30,578 nucleotides of DNA from contig CAJLYQ010000018.1 in assembly GCA_905210905.1 (NCBI GenBank), forward strand, positions 1 through 30,578. Reading direction: 5' to 3'. A model generated the notes under the pieces. The model made no database searches. It was not told the origin of the DNA and was given only the letters and a program-made list of their open reading frames with translations. Origin of the DNA: an uncultured Christensenella sp. (GTDB lineage Bacteria; Bacillota; Clostridia; Christensenellales; DTU072). The position numbers and the translations under genes are program-made. Positions 7,620-15,749 of the stretch are shown here, piece after piece; the first letter of the stretch is position 1, and each line of letters opens with the position of its first letter.

Positions 7620-8792
7620 CTACATTTGCGCCAGCGGATAATCCACGTTTATCACGCAGTTATATTTAGGATTAAGCGCGCAGACTTTGTCGGTTATGAT
7701 TTTTACGATTTCTTTTTCGTTTTTCATCGAATCGAACGTCAGTACCAAGTCGAAAATTACGTTCGTGTGCGTCGAGCCTTCGTTCATTCTGAAGTCGTGT
7801 ATGGAATACTCCGGATTAACGCTTTTTACTATGTTTTTTACGGCGGTTTTCAGCAATATTACTTTCGGATCGTCGGTTATTACCGGGTCCATATGAATGA
7901 CTGCGATGCAGTTGAATTTTTTTCCAAGGTCGTGTTCGAGATTGTCGATACAGTCGTGCGCTTCCATTACGTCTTCTTTTGCGTCCACTTCGGCGTGCAG
8001 GGAAATCATCGTTCTTCCCACGCCGTAACTATGCACGACGATGTCGTGAACTCCGCGGACGAGCGGATAGTTTTTTGTAAACGCGATTATTTCTTTTACG
8101 AAGTTCGGATCGGGTGCCGTTCCCAAAAGCAGATTGACGATTTCCAGCGTGCTTTTGACGCCCGAAAAGATAATAAACGCCGAAACGAGTAATCCGACGT
8201 ACGCGTCGAGCGAAAGACCGGTAAAGTAACAAACCAGCGCGCAAATCAGTACCGCCGTCGTGCTTACCGCGTCGGATACGCTGTCCGCTCCGGTCGCTTT
8301 CAACGCCGCCGAAGAAAGTTTCTTTCCGTAAATATAGTTATATCCTGCCATATAAAGTTTAACCGCGACGGAAACGCCGAGAATTATCAGCGTGACGAGA
8401 TCGAAAGTTATTTCCGGGGGAGTAATCAGCGATTTAACCGAACTTATGGCGAGTTCCGCGCCGACCAGAATAATAGCCACGGCAACTATCAGACCGCCGA
8501 TGTATTCCGCTCTGCCGTGACCGAACGGGTGCTCTTTGTCGACGGGTTTTGCCGATATGCGGAAACCGAGAAGAGTTATCGTACTGCTCCCTGCGTCGGA
8601 AACGTTGTTTACGCCGTCCGCAAGAACGGACACCGACCCGGTGATAAGTCCCATCGTGATTTTTGCCGCCGAAAGCAAAAGATTAAGCACGATTCCCACC
8701 GCTCCGCAAAGAACGCCGTAGTTCCGCCGTACCGTCGGATCGCCGACGTTTTCACGGTTCTTTATAAACAATTTCGAAAGTAATTTTATCAT
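7620..8792 (-). CDS. Cation diffusion facilitator (CDF) family metal transporter
   Basis: A 390-aa inner-membrane protein that exports divalent metal ions (Zn, Fe or Mn) in exchange for protons. Residues about 25-220 carry the six-helix CDF core: the TM2 metal motif is in LADGVNNVSD (Asp59, Asn63) and the TM5 motif is DSVSD (Asp170, Asp174). EHPFGHGRAEY (87-97) is the loop typical of this family. The rest is cytoplasmic and has the CDF dimerisation domain plus extra length (typical members are about 300 aa; a longer class near 390 aa is known in Firmicutes). The Asn at the second TM2 position suggests specificity other than classical YiiP-like zinc. The gene follows birA by 20 nt and is likely co-transcribed. 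Confidence 0.92.
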   Translation of the reverse strand: MIKLLSKLFIKNRENVGDPTVRRNYGVLCGAVGIVLNLLLSAAKITMGLITGSVSVLADGVNNVSDAGSSTITLLGFRISAKPVDKEHPFGHGRAEYIGGLIVAVAIILVGAELAISSVKSLITPPEITFDLVTLIILGVSVAVKLYMAGYNYIYGKKLSSAALKATGADSVSDAVSTTAVLICALVCYFTGLSLDAYVGLLVSAFIIFSGVKSTLEIVNLLLGTAPDPNFVKEIIAFTKNYPLVRGVHDIVVHSYGVGRTMISLHAEVDAKEDVMEAHDCIDNLEHDLGKKFNCIAVIHMDPVITDDPKVILLKTAVKNIVKSVNPEYSIHDFRMNEGSTHTNVIFDLVLTFDSMKNEKEIVKIITDKVCALNPKYNCVINVDYPLAQM

Positions 8793-8812
8793 TTTTCTTT
8801 ATCCCTTTTATT

Positions 8813-9508
8813 CTATCGATCGAGAAATCGCAGCGTTCCCGAAAAAACTGTTTTTTCTCCGTGTGCCGTATCGATCGCAAGATATCCTTCGTCCGTAATA
8901 TACGCCGCGGTTCCTTCCGTTTGTTCTTCTCCGCGCGTTACTTCCACTTTTTTCCCGATAACGACGGAATTTTTGCGGTATAATTCGAGCGTTTTTTCTC
9001 CGTCGGAATTTAAGTAAGCAAAAACGTATTTTCGGATCAACTTAGCAAGCCGCACTTTTTTTTGGGCGGAAACGCTTCTATTTAAGACCGTTCCCGCAAT
9101 CGTAAGGTCGGGCGGAAAACCGTTTTTCGGCGGAGAAACGTTTATCCCTACGCCGATTATTCCGTACGAATTATGGTTTTCACAAAGTATTCCGCACACC
9201 TTTTTCTCGTCCTTATACAAGTCGTTTACCCACTTGATTCCGAGAGAAACGCCGAAAACCCGTTTCACCGCTTTATACACGGCTACCGCCGCGGCAGGCG
9301 TAACGAGCGACGACGGAAGAGCGTGTTTTCCCTTAACGACGAAAGAAACGTACAATCCGCCGACGGGGGAAACGAACGAACGCCCCGAAGTGCCTTTTCC
9401 GTTCGTCTGACAAAACGCCGCTACGGCGTCGCCGTCGGCAAAATCGGCTGCGTTGCGTTTGACGTACTCGTTCGTGCTGTCGGTTTCGTTAAGAATGACG
9501 ATTTTCAT
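8813..9508 (-). CDS. birA: Biotin-[acetyl-CoA-carboxylase] ligase (monofunctional)
   Basis: A 231-aa biotin protein ligase that attaches biotin to the carrier lysine of biotin-dependent carboxylases through biotinyl-5'-AMP. Seen: ETDSTNEY at the N terminus, the biotin/adenylate loop GKGTSGRSF (37-45), KWVNDL (91-96), and a CGILCE...GIIGVGINV core, followed by a small SH3-like C-terminal domain. There is no N-terminal helix-turn-helix, so it is class I and not a DNA-binding repressor. The ATG at 9508 is at the expected place for the family, but no Shine-Dalgarno is present and the -10 box ends only 8 nt before it, so the mRNA is probably leaderless. Confidence 0.93.
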   Translation of the reverse strand: MKIVILNETDSTNEYVKRNAADFADGDAVAAFCQTNGKGTSGRSFVSPVGGLYVSFVVKGKHALPSSLVTPAAAVAVYKAVKRVFGVSLGIKWVNDLYKDEKKVCGILCENHNSYGIIGVGINVSPPKNGFPPDLTIAGTVLNRSVSAQKKVRLAKLIRKYVFAYLNSDGEKTLELYRKNSVVIGKKVEVTRGEEQTEGTAAYITDEGYLAIDTAHGEKTVFSGTLRFLDR

Positions 9509-9516
9509 TTACGACT

Positions 9517-9545
9517 ATTATAAATTTTTTTGTTGGGATAAGCAA
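9517..9545 (-). promoter_or_regulatory. Promoter for birA, predicted leaderless transcript
   Basis: On the minus strand TTGCTT (9545-9540) and a consensus TATAAT (9522-9517) are separated by exactly 17 nt. Transcription should start near 9510, about 2 nt before the birA ATG at 9508. Confidence 0.7.
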
Positions 9546-9671
9546 TAGTTTTCGTCGGTTGCAAGGAAAAATCGAGCCGATTTGCTCCGAAGTTTTGACA
9601 AACTTCCGCCAAAAAACGCCGAAAATGCGCGTTAGTATCGGTTAGTATATGCGGCGGAGGAGGGAAAACCG

Positions 9672-11099
9672 ATGGAAAGCGAACGCGAGATTATCGCAAA
9701 CGTCCGAAAAATCGAGCGACTTCTGGTTTCTCGAGAAAAGTGCGACGCGTTGTCACGGTACAACACCGGAGAAAAAGTTCATCTCAAACAAATGGCGTTT
9801 CATAAATGTCAGAAACGCAATCGGTGGGTGTTCGGCGGCAACCGCAGCGGTAAAACGGAATGCGGAGCGGTGGAAACCGTTTGGCTTGCGAGAGGGATAC
9901 ACCCGTACCGGCAGAACAGGGAAAACGTTTTCGGGTGGGTCGTAAGCGTCAGTTACGAAGTTCAACGCGACGTTGCGCAAAGCAAAATCCTGCATTATCT
10001 CAACCCCGAGTGGATAGAAGACGTCGTTATGCACACGGGAACGAAAGGCAATCCGTCGGTCGGAATCATCGATACGATAGTCGTAAGAAACGTTTTCGGC
10101 GGTTTATCGAAAATAGGGTTCAAATCCGCCGATCAGGGCAGGGAAAAGTTTCAGGGCGCAAGCCTGGACTTCGTATGGTTCGACGAAGAACCTCCTCAGG
10201 ATATATACGAGGAGTGCCGAATGCGCGTCCTGGACAAGAAAGGCGACTTGTTCGGGACGATGACTCCGCTCAAAGGTTTAACCTGGGTATACGACGAGAT
10301 CTACCTTAACAAACGGCAGTCGAAAGAGATTTTTTACGTCAAGATGGAGTGGGGCGACAACCCGTTTCTCGACCCGGAAGAAGTGGAAGAAATGACGAAA
10401 AGCCTTTCTCCGGACGCTCTCGACAGCCGTCGTTACGGCAACTTCCGTTCCTGCGGCGGACTCGTGTACCCGGAGTTCGACCCGAACGTCCACGTTATAG
10501 AACCCTTCGACGTGCCGACGGAGTGGCAGGACACGATAAGTATCGACCCGGGACTAAGGAATCCGCTGAGCGCGCATTTTTATTGCCGCGACGGCGACGG
10601 AAACGTTTACGTCGTAGGGGAACACTACGAAGCCGGCAAAGACATCGATCACCACGCCGCAAAAATCAAAGAAACGGCGGACAGACTGGGGTGGCACAGA
10701 ACACCCGAAGGGTATCTTGAAACTCTGATGGACAGCGCGGCGACGCAACGGACGCTCAGTTCGGTAAAGAGCGTGGCAGAACTGTTTTACGAACGCGGAA
10801 TAAAGGCGGACTGTCGGGTAAACAAGGATATGTTCAGCGGAATAAGTACGGTAAAATCGTTGTTCGCGTCCCGCCCGGCAAGGATTTTTATCTTCGCCGA
10901 CTGCGTGAATATGATACGCGAAATCAAAGGCTATTACTGGGGAAACAACGACCTTCCCGTTAAGCGCGACGATCACGCGATGGACGAACTAAGGTACTAC
11001 GTTATGAACAAAACCCGACTTAACCCGGCGAAAAGAGAAGATAACGAAATCGAGAAAAACTATAAAAAACTCGTTAGTCGCGTAAAGCGCGGAAATTAG
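9672..11099 (+). CDS. Phage terminase large subunit
   Basis: A 475-aa packaging motor and nuclease. The N-terminal ATPase has Walker A GGNRSGKT (55-62), Walker B LDFVWFDEE (165-173) and the coupling motif GTMTP (195-199). The C-terminal RNase H-like nuclease has acidic residues Asp292 (SIDPG), Asp354 (MDSA) and Asp434/Asp438 (DDHAMDEL). Both halves are complete, so it should be functional. The ATG at 9672 follows a GGAGGAGGG Shine-Dalgarno. It is the first gene of the virion cassette; no small terminase gene precedes it, and the 162 bp to birA hold no further phage gene. A TTGACA lies at 9595-9600, but no -10 box is at the normal spacing. Confidence 0.95.
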   Translation: MESEREIIANVRKIERLLVSREKCDALSRYNTGEKVHLKQMAFHKCQKRNRWVFGGNRSGKTECGAVETVWLARGIHPYRQNRENVFGWVVSVSYEVQRDVAQSKILHYLNPEWIEDVVMHTGTKGNPSVGIIDTIVVRNVFGGLSKIGFKSADQGREKFQGASLDFVWFDEEPPQDIYEECRMRVLDKKGDLFGTMTPLKGLTWVYDEIYLNKRQSKEIFYVKMEWGDNPFLDPEEVEEMTKSLSPDALDSRRYGNFRSCGGLVYPEFDPNVHVIEPFDVPTEWQDTISIDPGLRNPLSAHFYCRDGDGNVYVVGEHYEAGKDIDHHAAKIKETADRLGWHRTPEGYLETLMDSAATQRTLSSVKSVAELFYERGIKADCRVNKDMFSGISTVKSLFASRPARIFIFADCVNMIREIKGYYWGNNDLPVKRDDHAMDELRYYVMNKTRLNPAKREDNEIEKNYKKLVSRVKRGN

Positions 11100-11114
11100 A
11101 AAAAAGGTGAGATT

Positions 11115-11381
11115 ATGTTGGACGTACTTTACAAGAAAGCGCGCGGGTACGACGTGGAAGAAATAAACCGCGAATACGTCGTTGACGAAGACGGAAACAA
11201 GAAACTCGTCAAGGAAAAAACCACGGTAAAACACGTTCCGCCCGACCTAAGCGCATTAAAAGCATATATGGAACTTAAGGATACCGAACTATCGAAAATG
11301 AGTAACGATGAACTGATAAAAGAGAAAGAGCGGTTAATCGGCGAATTAAAGAAAACGACAAGGAGAGAAAGTAAAAAATGA
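11115..11381 (+). CDS. Small phage protein between terminase and portal (possible small-terminase relic)
   Basis: An 88-aa charged protein. The segment KTTVKHVPPDLSALKAYMEL (about residues 36-55) resembles the C-terminal part of many Firmicutes phage small terminase subunits, where a K-VPPD motif is followed by a helix. The N-terminal DNA-binding helix-turn-helix expected of a small terminase is missing. It could be a shortened small terminase, an accessory packaging protein, or unrelated. It has its own Shine-Dalgarno (AAAGGTGAG) and overlaps the portal start by ATGA, so it is translated as part of the cassette. Confidence 0.7.
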   Translation: MLDVLYKKARGYDVEEINREYVVDEDGNKKLVKEKTTVKHVPPDLSALKAYMELKDTELSKMSNDELIKEKERLIGELKKTTRRESKK

Positions 11382-12961
11382 GCGAAAAAAAGAAACTCGA
11401 CGAAAGGGTTGTTTTCGTCAAAGAAGACTTTGAAAAACGAGCGGAAGAAAGGAAAGAACTCGAACGCGGTTGGTTGATAAACATCAATTATTACCGCGGA
11501 AATCAATATGCGGAAGTACTGCCCACGGGTGCGATTTCTTCGGTAAGCAAGCGTTTTCCGTGGCAACTTACTTCGGTGTTTAACCACATCGCGCCGATGA
11601 TAGAGGCAAGACTCGCCAGGTTTAACCGTATGAGTACGGACGTAACTTGTCTACCGGCGTCTTCATCTTCCGAGGACGAAAAAGCGGCAAGGTTTGCCAC
11701 CAAACTTTTAAGGACGGTCAAGGAAGACAACGACTTCCGTTCCCTTGCCGGAGAGGCGGCGTTCTGGGCGGAGATTTGCGGCACGGCGTTTTATAAAATC
11801 GGTTGGGACAAGCGTAAAGGCAGAGTTATTTCTTCCGACGGGCTAAGGGAAGGGGACGCGTATATAGAAGTTTGTCCGCCGCAGGAGATTTATCCCGACA
11901 GTCTGAACGCGAAAAACGTGTCCGATTGCAGGAGCGTTATTCACGCCAAAGCGTACCCGGTGAGCGTAGTGGAAGAGAACTGGGGAATTAAAATCGACGA
12001 AACCGAGCGCAAGGCGAGCGTTATGTACTCGACGGACAAGTCGGGCGGCGTGACGTGCAAAGAAAAGGACGGATACGTTACGGTAATCGAGCGTTATTCC
12101 GTGCCGGATACCGAATATCCGCAAGGAAGGCTGTTAATCGTAGCCGGGGATAAGGTGTTATACGACGGGATTTTGCCGTACGTTACCGAACCGGACGGAA
12201 GCAGGGGATTGCCTTTCGTAAGGCAGGTAGCCATACCGTCGCCGTCGTCGTTTTTCGGAATAAGTCTGGTCGAGCGTATGATACCCGTTCAGCGAGCGTA
12301 CAACGCGGTAAAAAACCGCAAGCACGAGTTTTTTAACCGTATGACGGCAGGGGTGCTGGTTGCGGAAGACGGCAGTATCGACCTTGACGATCTGGACGAC
12401 GAAGGGATTGCGCCGGGCAAGGTTATCGTGTACAGGCAGGGGTGCGAAAAGCCGCAGATGCTCACGTTCGGCTCGGTGCCGTCGGAGTTCGGCGAAGAAG
12501 AAGACAGACTGCTCAAAGAGTTCGTCACCATCGGGGGAATAACCGATTTTATCGTGACCGGGGCGTTCGGCGGAGCGGATTACAGCGGCGCCGCGCTTAA
12601 CGTCATCAACGAACAAAGCAACGCAAGGCTGTGCGTTACCACCGAAAGCATACGCAGCGCGCAAAAAGCGGTTGCGGCTAAGATTTTGCGCGTTTACCGC
12701 GAATACGCCACCGACGAGAAACTTGCGGCGATCGAAAATGCAAGCGGCGGCGAAAAGGAAACGTTTAGAAACAGCGAAATATCCGCCGACAATATAGTTT
12801 TCGACGTGGACGACGGACAAGTGAACACGATCGGCGACAAGCGCGGACTTGCGAAAGAGATATACGAAATGAACCTTCTGACGAGCGAGAACGGAGAACT
12901 GACTGCGGAAAGCAAGCGTAAACTTCTCGGACTGCTCGGTTGCGAAGGGTTCGCTCAATAA
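11378..12961 (+). CDS. Phage portal protein (P22-type)
   Basis: A 527-aa protein in the portal position, directly after the terminase. The N terminus (coiled region, then FNHIAPMIEARLARFNRM and a WAEICGTAFYKIGWD segment) and the middle IPVQRAYNAVKNRKHEFFNRM helix are the pattern of the large portals of podoviruses such as P22. The portal forms the dodecameric ring at one capsid vertex, through which DNA is packed and ejected. The frame is intact. It starts inside the end of the 88-aa gene (ATGA). A 133-nt gap with a small hairpin (13034-13047) separates it from the scaffold gene. Confidence 0.9.
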   Translation: MSEKKKLDERVVFVKEDFEKRAEERKELERGWLININYYRGNQYAEVLPTGAISSVSKRFPWQLTSVFNHIAPMIEARLARFNRMSTDVTCLPASSSSEDEKAARFATKLLRTVKEDNDFRSLAGEAAFWAEICGTAFYKIGWDKRKGRVISSDGLREGDAYIEVCPPQEIYPDSLNAKNVSDCRSVIHAKAYPVSVVEENWGIKIDETERKASVMYSTDKSGGVTCKEKDGYVTVIERYSVPDTEYPQGRLLIVAGDKVLYDGILPYVTEPDGSRGLPFVRQVAIPSPSSFFGISLVERMIPVQRAYNAVKNRKHEFFNRMTAGVLVAEDGSIDLDDLDDEGIAPGKVIVYRQGCEKPQMLTFGSVPSEFGEEEDRLLKEFVTIGGITDFIVTGAFGGADYSGAALNVINEQSNARLCVTTESIRSAQKAVAAKILRVYREYATDEKLAAIENASGGEKETFRNSEISADNIVFDVDDGQVNTIGDKRGLAKEIYEMNLLTSENGELTAESKRKLLGLLGCEGFAQ

Positions 12962-13094
12962 CGAACAGCCGTAAATACGGTTAATAAAAACGGTTTACAA
13001 ACTCGCCGAAAAAAGAGCGCAAGGAATGCGAAAGCGACGCACGTCGCAAAATAAGGGCGAGAAAATAATAGAAAAGGCTTAAAAGGAGAGAAAA

Positions 13095-13649
13095 ATGGAA
13101 CAGGAACAAAACTTAGTAAATCCCGTCGGGAGCGAAACGGACGGCAAGGTTGAAGAGAATTCCTACGGGAAATTTTCCGACGCGAACGAACTTTACAAGG
13201 CGTACGTTGCTTTGGAGAGCGAGTTTACGAGAAGAAGTCAAAAACTCAAAGAGTACGAAAAATCTTTCGGAGAGATAGGAAAAAGCAGCGAGGAGCGAAA
13301 ACAGGAATTGACGCGTAAATTCAACGTCGCTCCCGACATAGTCGAAGAGGCGGCGCGCAGGGCGAGTGCGGAGACGAACGGAAGAATAGAAACGTCGCTT
13401 ATAGGCGTACTCAACGAAAAAATGCTTACTCCCGAACAAATGGCTTCGGATTCTACGGTTATCGACAAGGTTTTAAGCGACAAAAAAAACAGGGAAGCGG
13501 TTATCAACGAATACATCGAAAAAATACGCGGTGTGGACGTGCCGATAAGTTCGCTCGGCGGCGGAGAAAGTCCCGCATTACCGCCGTACAGACCCACCAC
13601 GGTCAAAGAAGCGGGAGAAATCGCAAAAGCGATAATAAAACAACTTTAA
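13095..13649 (+). CDS. Phage scaffold-like protein
   Basis: A 184-aa acidic, mostly helical protein located between portal and major capsid protein, the standard place for the scaffold that guides procapsid assembly and then leaves. Seen: FSDANELYKAYVALESEF followed by TRRSQKLKEYEK, a recurrent pattern in Firmicutes phage scaffolds, then predicted coiled coil, a Pro-rich stretch (SPALPPYRP) and a basic C-terminal helix, which in scaffolds contacts coat protein. No enzymatic motif and no maturation protease signature. The Shine-Dalgarno is AAGGAGAG. Confidence 0.8.
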   Translation: MEQEQNLVNPVGSETDGKVEENSYGKFSDANELYKAYVALESEFTRRSQKLKEYEKSFGEIGKSSEERKQELTRKFNVAPDIVEEAARRASAETNGRIETSLIGVLNEKMLTPEQMASDSTVIDKVLSDKKNREAVINEYIEKIRGVDVPISSLGGGESPALPPYRPTTVKEAGEIAKAIIKQL

Positions 13650-13720
13650 CGATTGCGGGCGGTCCGGTCGGGCAAAACGGTTGAACCGTCTGAAAAAACG
13701 AAAAAAAGGAGAAAGAAAAA

Positions 13721-14875
13721 ATGATTGACTTATCTAATATGGACAAAGTAATTCGTTCGGTTTATCTGGACGTAGTAACCACTTGTCTGAACGAAAAAAC
13801 CAGTCCGTTTTACAAAAAAATCGACAAATCGAGCGTAAACATAGTCGGCAAAGAAGTAGTCGCGCCCGTTCGTTTCGGCATAAACGGCGGAGTTGCGTGC
13901 GCTGCGGAAACCGCGGCGGTTCCCCCGTCGGGAACGCCTTCTCTCATCAACTTCCGCGCTCCGCTCGTCAATATCTACGGCAATCTCGAAATCACCGACA
14001 AACTGTTCAGAGCGAGCGAAGTCGGCGCAGGCGGCGCGGTAGACGTGCTTAACTACGAAATCGACAGTTTGCTCGATTCCGCTAAGTTCAACCTTCGCAG
14101 AATGCTTTTTCAGAACGGCGACGGTACCCTTTGCAAGATGAGCGCGGCGGGCGACGGCAAGCAACTCGTCAGCGTAGACAACACCCGTAACGTCGTCGAA
14201 GGAATGATCGTAGATTTCGTTTCTTCCGGCTCGGTCGTACTTACCGCCAAAGTCACGCTGGTAGACAAAACCAACAGTCAGATCAAAGTGGACAAAACGG
14301 TAGCGAGCACCGTAGCGAAAGACACGATCATCACTCTTACCGGAAGTTACAAATGCGAACTCAACGGTATACCTTACATCTTCAACGGCGGCGGCAGCAA
14401 CCTTTACGGAAATAGCCGTTCCATCGTAGGATTCGCCCTTCCGTCCGAATACACGGAAAGCGCGGTAAACGCAAGCACGTTGCAGAGCGTAATCGACCAT
14501 ATGGAAGAAAACGGCGGCGAGCAGCCCGATATGATAGTGGGTTCTTACGCAATGAGAAGAAAATATCTCGACGCGATGAACACCGCTCGTCTTAACGTGG
14601 AAACCGTCGTCGAAGACGGGTTCAAAGCGCCTGCCTACAACGGCATTCCGATTTACGCCGAACCCTTTATCGCGGATAACGAAATGTTCTTCCTTAACAC
14701 CAAAGACTTTATGCTCGCGCAACTTGCCGACTGGTCCTGGGTGGAAGGAAGCACGCACGAAATTCTGCGTCCGATTTACGGCAAAGCGGCGTATGCGGCT
14801 ACGCTCGTAAAATACTGCAACCTTTTGTGCCGCAGACCCAAAACGCAGGCAAAACTTACTTATTCGGCAGAATAA
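13721..14875 (+). CDS. Phage major capsid protein (HK97-fold)
   Basis: A 384-aa protein after the scaffold. It starts without a signal or long delta domain, has an E-loop-like region (GGVACAAETAAVPPSGTPSL, about 67-86), and a P-domain-like stretch ending in PDMIVGSYAMRRKYLDAM and the GIPIYAEPFI strand with LNTKDFMLAQLADWSWVEG, all typical of HK97-fold coat proteins of Firmicutes phages with separate scaffolds. It would form the icosahedral shell. The frame is complete. The Shine-Dalgarno AAAGGAGAAAG lies just upstream. Fold assignment is from pattern and gene order, not from a structure comparison. Confidence 0.88.
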   Translation: MIDLSNMDKVIRSVYLDVVTTCLNEKTSPFYKKIDKSSVNIVGKEVVAPVRFGINGGVACAAETAAVPPSGTPSLINFRAPLVNIYGNLEITDKLFRASEVGAGGAVDVLNYEIDSLLDSAKFNLRRMLFQNGDGTLCKMSAAGDGKQLVSVDNTRNVVEGMIVDFVSSGSVVLTAKVTLVDKTNSQIKVDKTVASTVAKDTIITLTGSYKCELNGIPYIFNGGGSNLYGNSRSIVGFALPSEYTESAVNASTLQSVIDHMEENGGEQPDMIVGSYAMRRKYLDAMNTARLNVETVVEDGFKAPAYNGIPIYAEPFIADNEMFFLNTKDFMLAQLADWSWVEGSTHEILRPIYGKAAYAATLVKYCNLLCRRPKTQAKLTYSAE

Positions 14876-14895
14876 AAAAACAAACGGAGAGGCGA

Positions 14896-15210
14896 ATGAA
14901 AGTTAAGATTACTCACGACTTGTTCGATATAGCGACGAGAATAAAAGAACTCGACGAGCGATACGAAATTTACTTCGATACGGACGCGCAAAAATACTAT
15001 ATATACGCGTTAGGGGTACGGCAATTAACGTTACCGTATGACAAACTCGACGTAAGGACTTTGGACTACGTTTACGAAACGAGAGTGGAAAACGCGGAAA
15101 AAATCCTTAAAGAAATAGACGAATACAATTATAGAAGCGAACGGGAATCGGTAAAGAAAGCGCACGACGAGTTTGAAAACGAGTGTTCGAGACGCCTTCG
15201 CCTTTCCTGA
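14896..15210 (+). CDS. Small phage protein following the capsid gene
   Basis: A 104-aa protein starting with ATG at 14896, chosen because GGAGAGG (14886-14892) lies just upstream; the frame is open further 5' but that region is capsid C-terminal coding sequence. Similar short proteins beginning with the pattern DLFDIATRIKELDE, with a YEIYFDT core, are common just after the capsid gene in Clostridium phages; function is unknown. The C-terminal half is charged and helical. Possibly a head-decoration or connector-associated protein. Confidence 0.75.
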   Translation: MKVKITHDLFDIATRIKELDERYEIYFDTDAQKYYIYALGVRQLTLPYDKLDVRTLDYVYETRVENAEKILKEIDEYNYRSERESVKKAHDEFENECSRRLRLS

Positions 15211-15224
15211 AAAAGGAGGGAAAA

Positions 15225-15749
15225 ATGACGATTAAAGAAGTGGCGAAAGAGGCAGCCGCAATGGTTGGAGTAAACGTGGATTTTACTCAAACGGGCGACG
15301 AACAAACGACGTTTGAAAAATGCGTAACAGATACCGTCGCCCGAATATCCGACGAGTTTAGCGACCTGAAAACGACGGAAGAAATCGATTGCGACGACGG
15401 TAAAATTCCTTACGACGCGTTTACGAAAAAGGTTAAACGCATAATAAAGGCGGTTAAAAACGGAAAGAAAATTCCGTTTTGCGAAGAGCCGTATTGCGTA
15501 AAAGTTAAAGAAAACGGAACGCTGACGATTACTTACGCTTATCACGCCGAGGCGAGTTCTCTTTCCGATAAAGTCCCCCTTCCGCCCGTGTTTTCCCTTA
15601 ACGCCCTTGCCGCGGGAACTGCCGGAGAGTACTGTTTCCGCAAAGGGTATTACAAAGAAGCGGAAGTCTTCGACGGGCGGTTCGCTAAGGCGATAGAAAG
15701 GTTTCTGCGCGGCGTAAAAAGCGTTACGATAAAGGCGGTGGACGAATGA
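15225..15749 (+). CDS. Head-tail connector/neck protein (P22 gp4-like position)
   Basis: A 174-aa protein. The start is ATG 15225, directly behind AAGGAGGG (15213-15220). It begins with a helical TIKEVAKEAAAMVGV segment and ends with LPPVFSLNALAAGTAGEY and a helix (RFAKAIERFL), a pattern seen in neck/adaptor proteins that bind under the portal. Its size and its place between capsid and the beta-propeller protein match P22 gp4 (166 aa), the first tail accessory factor. I see no muramidase motif like that described for gp4. It overlaps the next gene by ATGA. Confidence 0.72.
   Translation: MTIKEVAKEAAAMVGVNVDFTQTGDEQTTFEKCVTDTVARISDEFSDLKTTEEIDCDDGKIPYDAFTKKVKRIIKAVKNGKKIPFCEEPYCVKVKENGTLTITYAYHAEASSLSDKVPLPPVFSLNALAAGTAGEYCFRKGYYKEAEVFDGRFAKAIERFLRGVKSVTIKAVDE

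Noticed and set aside
13730..14758. A 342-codon minus-strand frame opposite the capsid gene
   Set aside because: Shadow frame caused by codon bias; the plus-strand gene order and motifs explain the region.
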